Source: Bacteroidota bacterium (lineage in GTDB: Bacteria; Bacteroidota; Bacteroidia; J057; JADKCL01). From it: a stretch of DNA of 64,000 bases. Below are positions 35,226-44,313 of the stretch, piece by piece; within the stretch, counting starts at the first letter, position 1, and every line of letters begins with the position of its first letter. The stretch covers positions 186,001 through 250,000 of the forward strand of contig JADKCL010000006.1 in NCBI GenBank assembly GCA_016718825.1, written 5' to 3'. The translations under genes and the position numbers were made by a program. Under the pieces are notes generated by a model. It ran no database searches. It had not been told where the DNA came from and saw only the letters and a list, made by a program, of their open reading frames with translations.

Positions 35226-36104
35226 TTAAAAAAGCAACAATTCCGAAATGACCAAGCTGGCAAAGACAACCGAAGCGATGCCGTTGGTTGTAAAAAAGGC
35301 AATGTTCACGCGACTGAGGTCGTTGGGCTTGACCAGCAGGTGCTGATAAATCAGCATGCTCACAAAAAACAGCGCTGCGCCCCAAGCCAAGTATTCGCCG
35401 CCAATCAAATAGATAAACGTCGCAATGCAGCCCGCCGTGAGCACGTGCAGCAAGCTGGAAACCATCAACGCCTTGTTTTTGCCCAAAAAGGAAGGAATAC
35501 TGTGAAGTTTGTGTTCGCGGTCAAATTGCTCATCCTGAAGGGCATAGATGATGTCAAATCCGCTGACCCAAGTCAGCACTGCGATTCCCAATACAATCGG
35601 TGCGATCTGAAACTCGTTGGTGACCGCGATAAAGGCCCCCACAGGTGCAAGCGAAAGGCCCAATCCCAGAACGATATGGCAAAGCGCTGTGATGCGTTTG
35701 GTCAACGAATATCCGAGCACAACGGCCAAAGCAACCGGAGACAGGAAAAAGCAAAGCTTGTTGATGAACCAAGTCGTGATGATGAAGGCAACGGCATTCA
35801 AAATCACAAAAATGAGGGCGTTTTTGGCCGTGATCGCTCCGGAGGGAATCTCGCGCACCTTTGTCCGCGCATTTTCGGCATCGATGTCCCGGTCTGCCCA
35901 GCGGTTGAATCCCATCGCAGCATTCCGCGCTAAGACCATGCAGAGCACGACCAAGAGCAGCAAATGCCATTCAAATTTGTCTGGCGCTGTGATATAGCCC
36001 AAAAAGAAGCCCGTCAGGGCAAATGGCAACGCGAAAATCGTGTGCGTGAACTTGACAAGGGAGAGATACTTCTTTACCAACGGAAGATTGATAAGTGTAA
36101 ACAA
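35226..36104 (-). CDS. UbiA-family prenyltransferase
   Basis: A polytopic membrane enzyme of 292 residues that attaches a polyprenyl chain to an aromatic acceptor. Both Asp-rich motifs are present: GFNRWADRDIDAENARTKVREIPSG (read in two parts, NRWADRDID and ARTKVREIPSG) and YALQDEQFDREHKLHSIP. About eight hydrophobic helices surround them. Given the ubiE methyltransferase nearby, a role in menaquinone synthesis is likely (an MqnP-like or MenA-like step), but the acceptor cannot be read from sequence. The start is a TTG (MFTLINLPLVKKYL); no ATG gives a complete first helix. Confidence 0.85.
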   Translation of the reverse strand: MFTLINLPLVKKYLSLVKFTHTIFALPFALTGFFLGYITAPDKFEWHLLLLVVLCMVLARNAAMGFNRWADRDIDAENARTKVREIPSGAITAKNALIFVILNAVAFIITTWFINKLCFFLSPVALAVVLGYSLTKRITALCHIVLGLGLSLAPVGAFIAVTNEFQIAPIVLGIAVLTWVSGFDIIYALQDEQFDREHKLHSIPSFLGKNKALMVSSLLHVLTAGCIATFIYLIGGEYLAWGAALFFVSMLIYQHLLVKPNDLSRVNIAFFTTNGIASVVFASLVISELLLF

Positions 36105-36163
36105 AAATTCAGGGGCGGAAAATTACTGGATTTTTGGGAATCCTGAGGTTTTTGACGCGAAAA

Positions 36164-36784
36164 TCAAACGCTTTGTACAGGCAAATCGCCCAAAAGCTCC
36201 AAATTTTCCCCGATGTAGGCCCGCAATTCCGCACAACCCATGCCGGATTCGGCCGACGTCACGAAAAGTGGCGGCAATTCCTCCCATTGCTCCAACAATT
36301 TGGATTTGTAAATGCCCAAATTGTATTCCAAAGACGGTTTTCCGAGTTTGTCGGATTTGGTGAAAACGATGGCGAATGGCACTTCGGCTTCACCAAGGTA
36401 TTCCATGAACTCCAAATCGAGTTTCTGCGGCTCATGGCGACTGTCGACCAATACGAATACAGTGACCAAGTTGGGCCGTTTGGTCACGTAGTCTTGAATC
36501 ATGCCTTGAAACTGCGCCCTTGTCTTCTTGCTGACACGCGCATAGCCAAAACCCGGAAGGTCGACGAGGTACCAAGTTTTGTTGATCACAAAGTGATTGA
36601 TCAACTGTGTTTTGCCTGGTGTCGAACTCGTTTTGGCAAGGCCTTTTTGGTTCACCACCTTGTTGATGAGGGAAGACTTACCCACATTGGACCGGCCTAC
36701 AAAGGCAAATTCGGGTTTGTCGGCGGGCGGCAACTGCGAATAATGCTGTGCGCTGCGAAAAAAATATGCTGTTGTAATCTCCAT
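36164..36784 (-). CDS. engB: Ribosome biogenesis GTP-binding protein EngB/YsxC
   Basis: GTPase of 206 residues required for late 50S subunit assembly. G motifs in order: G1 GRSNVGKSS, G2 region TSSTPGKTQ, G3 DLPGFGYA, G4 TKSDK and G5 TSAESG. ATG 36784 (MEITTAYFFRSAQHYSQLP) fits the family start; the open frame extends further upstream over the divergent ubiE gene and that part is spurious. An exact TATCTTTG box lies at 36887-36894, giving a leader of about 100 nt. Confidence 0.95.
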   Translation of the reverse strand: MEITTAYFFRSAQHYSQLPPADKPEFAFVGRSNVGKSSLINKVVNQKGLAKTSSTPGKTQLINHFVINKTWYLVDLPGFGYARVSKKTRAQFQGMIQDYVTKRPNLVTVFVLVDSRHEPQKLDLEFMEYLGEAEVPFAIVFTKSDKLGKPSLEYNLGIYKSKLLEQWEELPPLFVTSAESGMGCAELRAYIGENLELLGDLPVQSV

Positions 36785-36886
36785 TATCAGACGGTTTTCC
36801 CGTACTTGGCCCTGTTTTTGCGGCTTGTGCCAGAAAAATCGGGTGAGTGTCAATAAATTTGCCCTGTATTTCAAGAACCACCGGGC

Positions 36887-36894
36887 CAAAGATA
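36887..36894 (-). promoter_or_regulatory. -7 promoter element upstream of engB
   Basis: TATCTTTG on the minus strand, exact TAnnTTTG match, in the gap between divergent engB and ubiE. Confidence 0.5.
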
Positions 36895-36919
36895 CGTTTA
36901 TATTGAAACACGAGATGAG

Positions 36920-37657
36920 ATGGCAGTGAGCAAAATCGTCACCCCTTACCAAGATGCCGACCGTTCCAAAAAGGAACAGGTCACGGAAATGTTTGACAAC
37001 ATCGCTCCCAGCTACGATTTCTTGAATCATTCGCTGAGTATGGGCATTGACATCCGGTGGCGCCGCAAGGCGATCAAGATGCTCAAGCCTTACAATCCCG
37101 AGATTGTCTTGGATATCGCCACCGGCACCGGTGACTTTGCATTGGAAGCCATGCGCTTGCTCAATCCCAAAAAGGTTATCGGCTTGGATATTTCGGCCGG
37201 TATGCTTGAGGTAGGGCGCAAAAAGATCGCCAAACGCGAACTCAGCGACAAAATCGACATGGTCTTGGGCGACTCCGAGGATTTGCCATTTGAAGACGAC
37301 AGCATCGGCGCCGTCACCGTCGGCTTTGGTGCGCGTAACTTCGAGCACTTGGAAAAAGGCCTTGGCGAAATCCTGCGCGTGCTTAAACCCGGCCATGCAG
37401 CCGTGATCTTGGAGCCGGCTGTGCCCTCCAAATTTCCCATGAAACAATTATTTTCGATATACTTCAGAGGAATTCTACCCTTCTTTGGCCGCCTCGTTTC
37501 AGGCGACCGTCGCGCTTACACCTACCTGCCTGAGTCAGTCAAAGCATTCCCGAATGGCGAAGACTTTGTCGAGATTTGCAAGCGGGTCGGGTTCAGAAAG
37601 TGCACCTTTAAACCACTCACCGCGGGTATATGCTCATTGTATCTTTTAGAAAAGTAA
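36920..37657 (+). CDS. ubiE: Demethylmenaquinone methyltransferase UbiE/MenG
   Basis: SAM-dependent methyltransferase of 245 residues making menaquinone from demethylmenaquinone. It starts MAVSKIVTPYQDADRSKKEQ. Motif I is VLDIATGTGDFALEAM, preceded by the family text MFDNIAPSYDFLNHSLSMGIDIRWR (in two parts). VGFGARNFEHLEKGLGEILRVLKPG and AGICSLYLLEK at the end are also typical. It overlaps porT by 28 bp on the same strand, a pairing conserved in Bacteroidota. Confidence 0.95.
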   Translation: MAVSKIVTPYQDADRSKKEQVTEMFDNIAPSYDFLNHSLSMGIDIRWRRKAIKMLKPYNPEIVLDIATGTGDFALEAMRLLNPKKVIGLDISAGMLEVGRKKIAKRELSDKIDMVLGDSEDLPFEDDSIGAVTVGFGARNFEHLEKGLGEILRVLKPGHAAVILEPAVPSKFPMKQLFSIYFRGILPFFGRLVSGDRRAYTYLPESVKAFPNGEDFVEICKRVGFRKCTFKPLTAGICSLYLLEK

Positions 37658-38346
37658 TTCTTCCTCTGGCTTTTTTGGTTTGTTTGACCGCAGGCTCTTT
37701 GTCGGCGCAGACTTCCCATTACTTTGATTACCGCAAGTTTAATCTTGGGTTCACCATGGGCATGTGCCTCGCGCATTATGACATGACCGCCCAGATCAAT
37801 CAGTTTGATCAGTCGACAGGACGTGTCGTGCATTCTGTGCAGTTGGTCCCGAAGCCAGGTGTTTATCTTGGGTTGATCACCAATTTGAAACTTCACGAGT
37901 ACTTTGACTTGCGTTTCATGCCGTCAGTATCGCTCGAAGAACGGGATTTTCTCTTTTACCTTGATTCGACGACGACCAATTCCGATCCGATCGTGCGCAA
38001 AAAGATCGAATCCAGTAACTTGAACCTCCCATTGGCGATCAAATTCAAGTCTGATTTCCATCGCAATGTCCGCGTTTGGGTCATGGGTGGCATTCAGCCG
38101 TCCCTCAACCTCGCAAGCAGCAAAAAGGTCCGCAACGATCCGGATTTGCTCAAAGTCAACAATTTTGATATGCAGTACTTGGCCTCTGTCGGGATCGACC
38201 TCTACGGCGAAAAACTGAAATTGTCGCCCGAACTGCGTTTCACACGGGGGTTCAAAAACATCTACATTCCTGACCGCACGCGTTTCCCAAGGGCGATTTC
38301 TGACCTGTTTTCGCAGTTGCTCGTACTCAATATCAATTTTGAGTAG
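37630..38346 (+). CDS. porT: PorT, type IX secretion system outer-membrane protein
   Basis: A 238-residue outer-membrane beta-barrel component of T9SS and gliding machinery (SprT in Flavobacterium). It has a signal peptide (VILPLAFLVCLTAGSLSAQ), then strands typical of PorT: YRKFNLGFTMGMCLAHYDM, KPGVYLGLITNLKLHEYFDLRFMPSVSLEER and SSNLNLPLAIKFKSDFHRNVR. It ends FSQLLVLNINFE. It starts inside the ubiE end (28-bp overlap), and the ubiE-porT arrangement supports the name. It serves the many T9SS cargo genes of this window. Confidence 0.9.
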   Translation: MLIVSFRKVILPLAFLVCLTAGSLSAQTSHYFDYRKFNLGFTMGMCLAHYDMTAQINQFDQSTGRVVHSVQLVPKPGVYLGLITNLKLHEYFDLRFMPSVSLEERDFLFYLDSTTTNSDPIVRKKIESSNLNLPLAIKFKSDFHRNVRVWVMGGIQPSLNLASSKKVRNDPDLLKVNNFDMQYLASVGIDLYGEKLKLSPELRFTRGFKNIYIPDRTRFPRAISDLFSQLLVLNINFE

Positions 38347-38669
38347 GGCTTGACGCGCGGGAAATCCGAATTTTTGTTGCCCTCGGTCCCCAAATCCGAT
38401 TTCTTCGGTTGAATTCGCACATCGCGATTGCGACAGGAATTCTACTTCCCTTTCATGGATATTCGCCATTTTTTGGTCCGATGAAATGTAGCGAGGGTTG
38501 CTTTGCTTGCGCTATGGGGTAAAATCGGATTGCTTCAGAGGCAAGTTTTCGTTTCCAAAGCCGAGATTCTAACAGAATCCATCGGGTCGGTTGGGGATAT
38601 AGCATTGCCATTGCAAGCTTGATGCTTACATCGTCCTGCTCGCCGACGGGAATTCCCGATTCCAATGCC
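38347..38669. other. Intergenic region without recognisable gene
   Basis: About 320 bp between porT and the next gene's promoter-like TAACTTCTC (38670-38678). Only short random open frames are present, and I see no hairpin with a T-run. Confidence 0.5.
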
Positions 38670-38715
38670 TAACTTCTCAATGGGTAAAAATTGTTGGGAT
38701 CAAAATTGGAAGGAC

Positions 38716-40461
38716 ATGGAACAAAAATACGCAAAGGCATTGATGCAAATGCTCGGACTGCTATTGTTGGTTGCGTCGAGCATGTGGGTGCAAGCACAGT
38801 CCATCGAGCGTGTCACAGTCGGTGAAACAAGCGATGCGGATCAGCTCAATCCCTATACAAATTTCTCAGCAACAGGCTCATACATCAACGAGTACCTGTT
38901 TTTTTCACTCCTGCGCACAGACAAAAAGACAGGTGATTTTGTCCCTTTGCTCGCCGAGAATCTGCCCGAAGTGAGTTCGGACATGCTCAGCTACACCTAT
39001 ACCATCCATCCGTTTGCGAAATTCAACAGCGGGAAAAAGGTCACAGCCCGCGACGTCGTTTTCAGTATCAAGGCACTTAGAAATCCGTATGTCAACAATT
39101 CCCAGAAACGCGTTCATTTTGAGATCATTACGGATGCCAACGCCCTCGACGAACGCAGAGTTGTGATCCATGTCAAAAAGCCCAATTCCCAGGCGATGCG
39201 CATCACAGGCGAGTTTGCCATTCTTTCAGAGGAGCATTTTGACCCGGAGCATTCCTTGGATGCCGTCTCCATTTCGGAGGAAGGGCTCGGCGATAAGCTG
39301 GGAATGGACAAACTCAAGGCCTTGAAAACGGTCGCTGACGGACTGAATGTGTACGGAAGCTCATTCGCAGCCTTCAATCCTGATCCTACTTGCGGCAGTT
39401 ACATCCTGACTGCGTGGCGCCGTGGTGCCGAAATTGTCCTCGGAACCAACAAACACTTCTGGGGGAAAAAGGTGTTGCCGATTCCCAATGACTATTTTAA
39501 GCAGAATGTCGGCGAAATCCGTTTTGAGATCGTTTCCGAAGAGGCTGCTATTCGCAAGGCCATTTTTGAAAACCGATTTGACCTCTTCGCTTCGATGCCG
39601 CAGCAGATTTTCGCCAATCTAAGCGACATTCCAGCCTTGGCGGCAAAGTACCAATTCGTTTCGCCTCCTGGTCCATCGTATGAATATATCGGCTTGAACA
39701 TGCGCAGCACGGATCGTGGACGCAATCCCGCTACAGCAGATGTTGCGGTGCGGCGCGCCTTGGCGCATTTGGTACACGTAGATTTGCTTGCAGTACAGGT
39801 TTGTTATGGCTTGGGAACGAGAATTGCATCCGAATATCCCGCCACACGTCCGGATTTCAAGAATCCTGACCTCCCATTGATTCCATTCGACCCAGAAAAA
39901 GCCAATTCCATTCTCGATCAATCGGGTTGGTTGGACCATGATGCCAATGGTTTGCGCGACAAAACGATTGGCGGGGAAGATGTCCAGATCGTTCTTGAGT
40001 GCATTTACAATGAAAATAAGTCCGAAAGAAAAGCCATCGCAGATCATCTTGCCGAAAATGCCCTCAAAGCTGGTATTCTTGTGAGCGTCGTCCCGCTGCC
40101 ATGGAAAGAATACCTTGCGAGGCTCAAATCCGGAGATTTTGAAATTGCCATTGGGGCTTGGGTGGCAGACCCCAACGAAGATACCTACCGCCAGATTTGG
40201 CATTCCAAAAGCTGGGGCGTCGGCTCCAATTTCGTCGGATTTGGAAGCAAGGAATCTGACGCACAAGTCGAAAGATATGACGAAACGATTGATCCCGGCA
40301 AGCACTTGGCACTTTCAAAGGAGATCCAAAAATCCATTTATGATCAACAGCCTTATGTTTTCCTTTGGACAAACAATCAATGTCTTGTCCTGAGCAAGCG
40401 ATTTGCCAAGGCGCCGATCTACAACCTTCGGCCGGGATTCTGGATCGCTGCCTGGGAATAG
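38716..40461 (+). CDS. ABC transporter substrate-binding protein, family 5 (peptide-binding)
   Basis: A 581-residue periplasmic binding protein of the OppA/DppA class. ATG 38716 (MEQKYAKALMQMLGLLLLVA) gives a proper signal peptide ending WVQAQ; longer in-frame starts do not. Family landmarks are DADQLNPYTNFSATGSYINEY, SYTYTIHPFAKFNSGKKVTARDVVFSIKAL, AAFNPDPTCGSYILTAWRRG and a C-terminal IQKSIYDQQPYVFLWTNNQ. No permease or ATPase genes lie beside it, so it either pairs with a transporter encoded elsewhere or serves as a stand-alone receptor. The dipeptidase next door fits peptide use. Confidence 0.85.
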   Translation: MEQKYAKALMQMLGLLLLVASSMWVQAQSIERVTVGETSDADQLNPYTNFSATGSYINEYLFFSLLRTDKKTGDFVPLLAENLPEVSSDMLSYTYTIHPFAKFNSGKKVTARDVVFSIKALRNPYVNNSQKRVHFEIITDANALDERRVVIHVKKPNSQAMRITGEFAILSEEHFDPEHSLDAVSISEEGLGDKLGMDKLKALKTVADGLNVYGSSFAAFNPDPTCGSYILTAWRRGAEIVLGTNKHFWGKKVLPIPNDYFKQNVGEIRFEIVSEEAAIRKAIFENRFDLFASMPQQIFANLSDIPALAAKYQFVSPPGPSYEYIGLNMRSTDRGRNPATADVAVRRALAHLVHVDLLAVQVCYGLGTRIASEYPATRPDFKNPDLPLIPFDPEKANSILDQSGWLDHDANGLRDKTIGGEDVQIVLECIYNENKSERKAIADHLAENALKAGILVSVVPLPWKEYLARLKSGDFEIAIGAWVADPNEDTYRQIWHSKSWGVGSNFVGFGSKESDAQVERYDETIDPGKHLALSKEIQKSIYDQQPYVFLWTNNQCLVLSKRFAKAPIYNLRPGFWIAAWE

Positions 40462-40522
40462 TCGCGTGAGGTACACTTTTTGACCTTTGATTTTTCTCGC
40501 GAATGTGGCGTAAGATTTTAGT

Positions 40523-40530
40523 TAGATTTG
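40523..40530 (+). promoter_or_regulatory. -7 promoter element upstream of the dipeptidase gene
   Basis: TAGATTTG followed by CA, an exact TAnnTTTG match, about 60 nt before ATG 40590. Confidence 0.5.
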
Positions 40531-40589
40531 CATCTGAAAAAGTTCTGTCGCGCGCTTTCGTCAGCTCACGACAGGATGATGGACCGTAA

Positions 40590-41975
40590 ATGCTAAATAT
40601 GGACAAGATTAGAGCCGTTGTTGCGGCAAACAAGGATCGGTTTCTCGAGGAACTGCTCGAAATGCTGCGCATTCCAAGTGTAAGCGCAAATCCAGCGCAC
40701 AAAGAGGACGTCGCCAAAACTGCCGAACTCGTACAGGATCATCTCAAAAGATTGAACCTCGCCAAAACGGAAATTTACCCTACTGCGGGTCATCCCGTCG
40801 TCTATGGCGAAACCGAGCTGCGTCCCGACCGGCCTACAATCCTCGTTTACGGCCACTACGACGTGCAACCCCCTGATCCATTGGATCTCTGGGAAAGTCC
40901 GCCTTTTGAGCCGGTCATCAAAGACGGCAAAATCTATGCCCGTGGCGCCTGCGACGACAAGGGGCAGATGTTCATGCATGTCAAGGCCGTTGAAGTCCTT
41001 CAATCCCTCGGCGAATTGCCTTGCAATGTCAAATTTGTCATCGAAGGTGAGGAAGAAGTTGGTTCCAAGAACCTCGAAACCTTCATCCGTGCACACAAGG
41101 CAATGTTGGGCTGCGACGTGATCGTGATTTCCGATACCTCGATGATTGCCAATGACACGCCTTCGCTCACGACGGGCTTGCGTGGATTGGCCTATATGGA
41201 GGTGTTTTTGACTGGGCCGAACCGTGATTTGCACTCGGGAACATTTGGTGGCGCGGTGGACAATCCGATCAACACGCTCTGCGAGATGATCGCCAAACTC
41301 AAGGACGAAAACGGCCATATCACGATTCCCGGATTTTACGACGACGTCGTCGAGCTATCCGCTGCGGAGCGTGAAAAAATGGCGCAACGCCCATTCGACT
41401 ACGCCCAATACTGCGCCGAACTCGACATCGCTGAAACGCGTGGCGAAAAGGGATATGCCGTCATCGAGCAGGTTTCGATTCGTCCGACCTTGGATGTGAA
41501 CGGGATTTGGGGCGGCTATACCGGCGAAGGTGCGAAAACCGTGTTGCCGAGCAAGGCTGCGGCCAAAATTTCGATGCGGTTGGTGCCCAATCAGCATCCT
41601 GACAAGATCATGCAGCTGTTTCAGCAATATTTTGAAAGCCTCGCACCCAAAAGCGTCAAGGTCGAAGTCAGGCCCCACCATGGTGGGTTCCCGGTTGTGA
41701 CGCCGATCGATTCGATCGGTTACAAGGCGGCAAGCGCCGCCATTGAGGAAAGCTTTGGCAAGTCGCCCATTCCGACCCGCGATGGCGGTTCGATCCCCAT
41801 CGTGGCCATGTTCAATGAAGTCTTGGGCGCCAATACCGTCCTCATGGGCTTCGGTCTCAACAGCGACGCCATCCACAGCCCCAACGAGCACTACGGGCTT
41901 TTCAATTTCTACAAAGGCATCGAGACGATTCCCTTGTTTCACCGGCATTTTGCGGCGATGAGCAAGAAAGGCTGA
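40590..41975 (+). CDS. M20-family dipeptidase
   Basis: Zinc-dependent cytoplasmic dipeptidase of 461 residues (CNDP/carnosinase-like). Metal and catalytic motifs in order: VYGHYDVQPPDP, ARGACDDKGQMF with the bridging Asp, EGEEEVGS with catalytic Glu and ligand Glu, the ISDTSM ligand, and HSPNEHYGL near the C-terminus. The lid domain carries LRGLAYMEVFLTGPNRDLHSG (in two parts). The start is either 40590 or 40599 (MDKIRAVV). A terminator follows at 42026. It likely breaks down imported dipeptides, consistent with the peptide-binding protein just upstream. Confidence 0.92.
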   Translation: MLNMDKIRAVVAANKDRFLEELLEMLRIPSVSANPAHKEDVAKTAELVQDHLKRLNLAKTEIYPTAGHPVVYGETELRPDRPTILVYGHYDVQPPDPLDLWESPPFEPVIKDGKIYARGACDDKGQMFMHVKAVEVLQSLGELPCNVKFVIEGEEEVGSKNLETFIRAHKAMLGCDVIVISDTSMIANDTPSLTTGLRGLAYMEVFLTGPNRDLHSGTFGGAVDNPINTLCEMIAKLKDENGHITIPGFYDDVVELSAAEREKMAQRPFDYAQYCAELDIAETRGEKGYAVIEQVSIRPTLDVNGIWGGYTGEGAKTVLPSKAAAKISMRLVPNQHPDKIMQLFQQYFESLAPKSVKVEVRPHHGGFPVVTPIDSIGYKAASAAIEESFGKSPIPTRDGGSIPIVAMFNEVLGANTVLMGFGLNSDAIHSPNEHYGLFNFYKGIETIPLFHRHFAAMSKKG

Positions 41976-42025
41976 GTATTTGTTTGACCTTGACCTCCCT
42001 GCGAATGCGGAATTCCAGGGAAATG

Positions 42026-42068
42026 AATGGCGAAAATGGGTTCAAATCCTGTTTTCGCCATTTTTATT
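42026..42068 (+). terminator. Intrinsic terminator after the dipeptidase gene
   Basis: AATGGCGAAAA/TTTTCGCCATT (42026-42036 with 42052-42062), an 11-bp stem with a 15-nt loop, followed by TTTATTTC. It lies between convergent genes and may work in both directions. Confidence 0.8.
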
Positions 42069-42069
42069 T

Positions 42070-43896
42070 CTAATCCCCAAACTGCAAATCATGCAAACTC
42101 CGGTACAAGCCGCCCAGCGCAAGCAGCTCGTGATGGGTGCCATGTTCCTTGATTTTGCCGCCTTCGACAACGAAAATCTGGTCAGCATCAAGGATGGTGC
42201 TCAATCGGTGGGCGATCACAAGGGATGTCCTGCCTTCCATGAGTTGTTCCAAGGCTTCTTGCACCAGTCGTTCAGATTCGGAGTCCAGCGCGGATGTCGC
42301 TTCGTCCAGAATCAGAATCGGTGCGTTTTTGTAAATGGCGCGGGCGATGGAAAGGCGCTGCCGTTGTCCGCCGGAGAGTTTGGTGCCGCGTTCGCCGATC
42401 ATCGTGTCAAATCCTTGGGGCATCTGTAGGATGAAGTCCAGGGCATTGGCGATGCGCGCGGCTTCGGTGGCTTTTTCACGGTTGGGTTGGCTATCGCCGT
42501 AGGCGATGTTGGCAAGTACGGTGTCGTTGAAGAGGATGCCTTCTTGCGTCACGACGCCAATTGCCCCGCGCAAGTCGGGGACGCGCAAGTCACGGATGTC
42601 TTGCCCATCAATGGTGATGCGCCCCTTCACAGGATCGTAATAACGCGGCAACAGGTCCGCCAAGGTCGATTTCCCGCCGCCGGATGGACCGACCAAAGCG
42701 ATTTTCTGCCCTTTTGCGATACAGAGGTTGACGTCCTGCAGCACCCATTCCTCGGATTCGTAGGCAAATGAAACGCCCTCAAAGCAGATTTTTTCCTTGA
42801 ATTCCCGCATGGAAACCGCATTCGGCCGCTCCTTCACATCCTCCGGAATCAGCAAGAATTCCTCCACGCGCTGAAACGAAGCCACCCCGCGTTGAATCCT
42901 GGACAAAGCCGAACTGAATGTCTTGATCGGTTGGATGAACGAACCAAACAAAGCCACAAATCCAATGAAGGCGCTGGGCATCAATTCGCCCTTGCCGGAG
43001 ATAATCAAACTTCCCCCAAACAGGATGATCGTGATCACGACTCCGACACTCAAAATTTCTGTAAGCGGCGAGGCCATGTCGCTGCGGCGTTTTACTGACA
43101 CCATCAGGTCGCGATATTGGCTGTTCATTTCTTCGTAGCGCCCCTTTTCAAAATCCTCGGTGCGAAATGCCTTCACGATCCGAATGCCGGAGACAAATTC
43201 GTCAATGATGGCGATAAGCGTACCTAGGCGCTCCTGACTTGCGCGGGCCTTGCGTTTGAGCGACTTGCTGATGTAATTGATGAAGACTCCGGTCAGTGGC
43301 AGCACGATCAAGGTGAACAAAGTGAGTTTCCAGGAAATCACAAAGAGGCTTCCCAAGATCAAAATCATCTGAATGGGGTCGCTGACCATGTTTTGTACGG
43401 TCCCGATGACGGATTCTTGCACGATTTGCACGTCGGTCACCAGCACATTGATGATGTTGCCCTTCCGCTTGCCGGTGAAAAATGACATGCTGAGTGTGCT
43501 GAGGTGATGAAACAACCGCTTCCGCATCAAATGGATCACGCTTTGTTCAAAGGGCGCAATGAAATATGAACTCATGTAACGGAAAAGGCTTTTCATAAAG
43601 ATGGAGGCGCCCAAAATGCCACAGAGATAATACAGCACAACGATTTTGCCATGTTGCAGCACGAGATCCGCAATGAAAATATAGCCGCGTTCCATCCAGG
43701 AGGGGTCTGCGCTCAACCGTGCAGCTTCCACGATGGCAGCGGTATCACCTTGCTGAAACAGGATTTGCAGGAAAGGAATGACCAGCGCAATCGAAAAAAT
43801 GCTGAAGAAATTGTAGACCAGCAGGCAGGAAAACCCTATGATTCCCTGGGAGAGGAAGGGTTTTCCGTAGCCCAGAATGCGCAAGTATAGCTTCAT
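42070..43896 (-). CDS. ABC exporter, fused permease and ATPase (MsbA-like)
   Basis: A half-transporter of 608 residues: six transmembrane helices (about 1-310) followed by the ATPase domain. Walker A is GPSGGGKST, the signature LSGGQRQRLSIARA, Walker B ILILDEATSALD, and the H-loop IAHRLST. It likely works as a homodimer exporting lipid or another hydrophobic substrate; in Bacteroidota this type is often called MsbA, though specificity is unproven. ATG 43896 (MKLYLRILGYGKPFLSQG) is chosen over 43929 because the promoter box 43911-43918 lies between them. It is divergent from rbfA. Confidence 0.9.
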   Translation of the reverse strand: MKLYLRILGYGKPFLSQGIIGFSCLLVYNFFSIFSIALVIPFLQILFQQGDTAAIVEAARLSADPSWMERGYIFIADLVLQHGKIVVLYYLCGILGASIFMKSLFRYMSSYFIAPFEQSVIHLMRKRLFHHLSTLSMSFFTGKRKGNIINVLVTDVQIVQESVIGTVQNMVSDPIQMILILGSLFVISWKLTLFTLIVLPLTGVFINYISKSLKRKARASQERLGTLIAIIDEFVSGIRIVKAFRTEDFEKGRYEEMNSQYRDLMVSVKRRSDMASPLTEILSVGVVITIILFGGSLIISGKGELMPSAFIGFVALFGSFIQPIKTFSSALSRIQRGVASFQRVEEFLLIPEDVKERPNAVSMREFKEKICFEGVSFAYESEEWVLQDVNLCIAKGQKIALVGPSGGGKSTLADLLPRYYDPVKGRITIDGQDIRDLRVPDLRGAIGVVTQEGILFNDTVLANIAYGDSQPNREKATEAARIANALDFILQMPQGFDTMIGERGTKLSGGQRQRLSIARAIYKNAPILILDEATSALDSESERLVQEALEQLMEGRTSLVIAHRLSTILDADQIFVVEGGKIKEHGTHHELLALGGLYRSLHDLQFGD

Positions 43897-43900
43897 TTCG

Positions 43901-43918
43901 TACCTTTGGCCAAAGTTA
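43901..43918. promoter_or_regulatory. Head-to-head pair of -7 boxes between the ABC exporter gene and rbfA
   Basis: TACCTTTG (plus, 43901-43908) and TAACTTTG (minus, 43911-43918) face each other 2 bp apart and form an 18-bp near-palindrome. The plus box serves rbfA (ATG 43933) and the minus box serves the exporter (ATG 43896). Two polymerases cannot occupy both at once. Confidence 0.65.
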
Positions 43919-43932
43919 GAGAAATTCAAAGA

Positions 43933-44295
43933 ATGAAAGAGTCGAACCGTCAGAAGAAGTTTGGGAAGCTGCTACAGAAGGAGCTGAGCGAGGTATTTCA
44001 GCGAGATCTGCATTTGGAAGGCGAACCCATGCTCACGGTGACGGTGGTGCGTGCATCCCCCGATTTGCGCATGGCCCGCATTTTTATCTCCGTTTTCCCG
44101 GATGAAAAGGGAATTGCGGCCTTGGCCGAGGTCGAAAAGCGTTACCGCGAAATCCGATCCGTGTTGGCCCAGCGCATCAAAACGCAGGTACGTTACATTC
44201 CTGAACTCCAGTTTTTCCTCGACGATACCCTGAACGAGGTCGAAAAAATGGAAGATCTATTCGGCAGCCTTCGCAAACCCAATCCGGAGGCCTAG
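43933..44295 (+). CDS. rbfA: Ribosome-binding factor A
   Basis: Small KH-fold protein (120 residues) that binds the 30S subunit and helps 16S rRNA maturation, especially in the cold. It starts MKESNRQKKFGKLLQKEL, continues with TVTVVRASPDLRMARIFISVFP and the RTQVRYIPELQFFLDDTLNEVEKME-like end (here KTQVRYIPELQFFLDD). ATG 43933 is preferred because the longer frame begins upstream of or inside the promoter box. The next gene starts 18 bp downstream and may be co-transcribed. Confidence 0.92.
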   Translation: MKESNRQKKFGKLLQKELSEVFQRDLHLEGEPMLTVTVVRASPDLRMARIFISVFPDEKGIAALAEVEKRYREIRSVLAQRIKTQVRYIPELQFFLDDTLNEVEKMEDLFGSLRKPNPEA

Positions 44296-44313
44296 GTTCC
44301 GCGTTTCCTGCCC

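Noticed and set aside
36785..37447. Upstream extension of the engB frame over ubiE
   Set aside because: EngB homology begins at MEITTAYFF (36784); the extension is antisense to ubiE.
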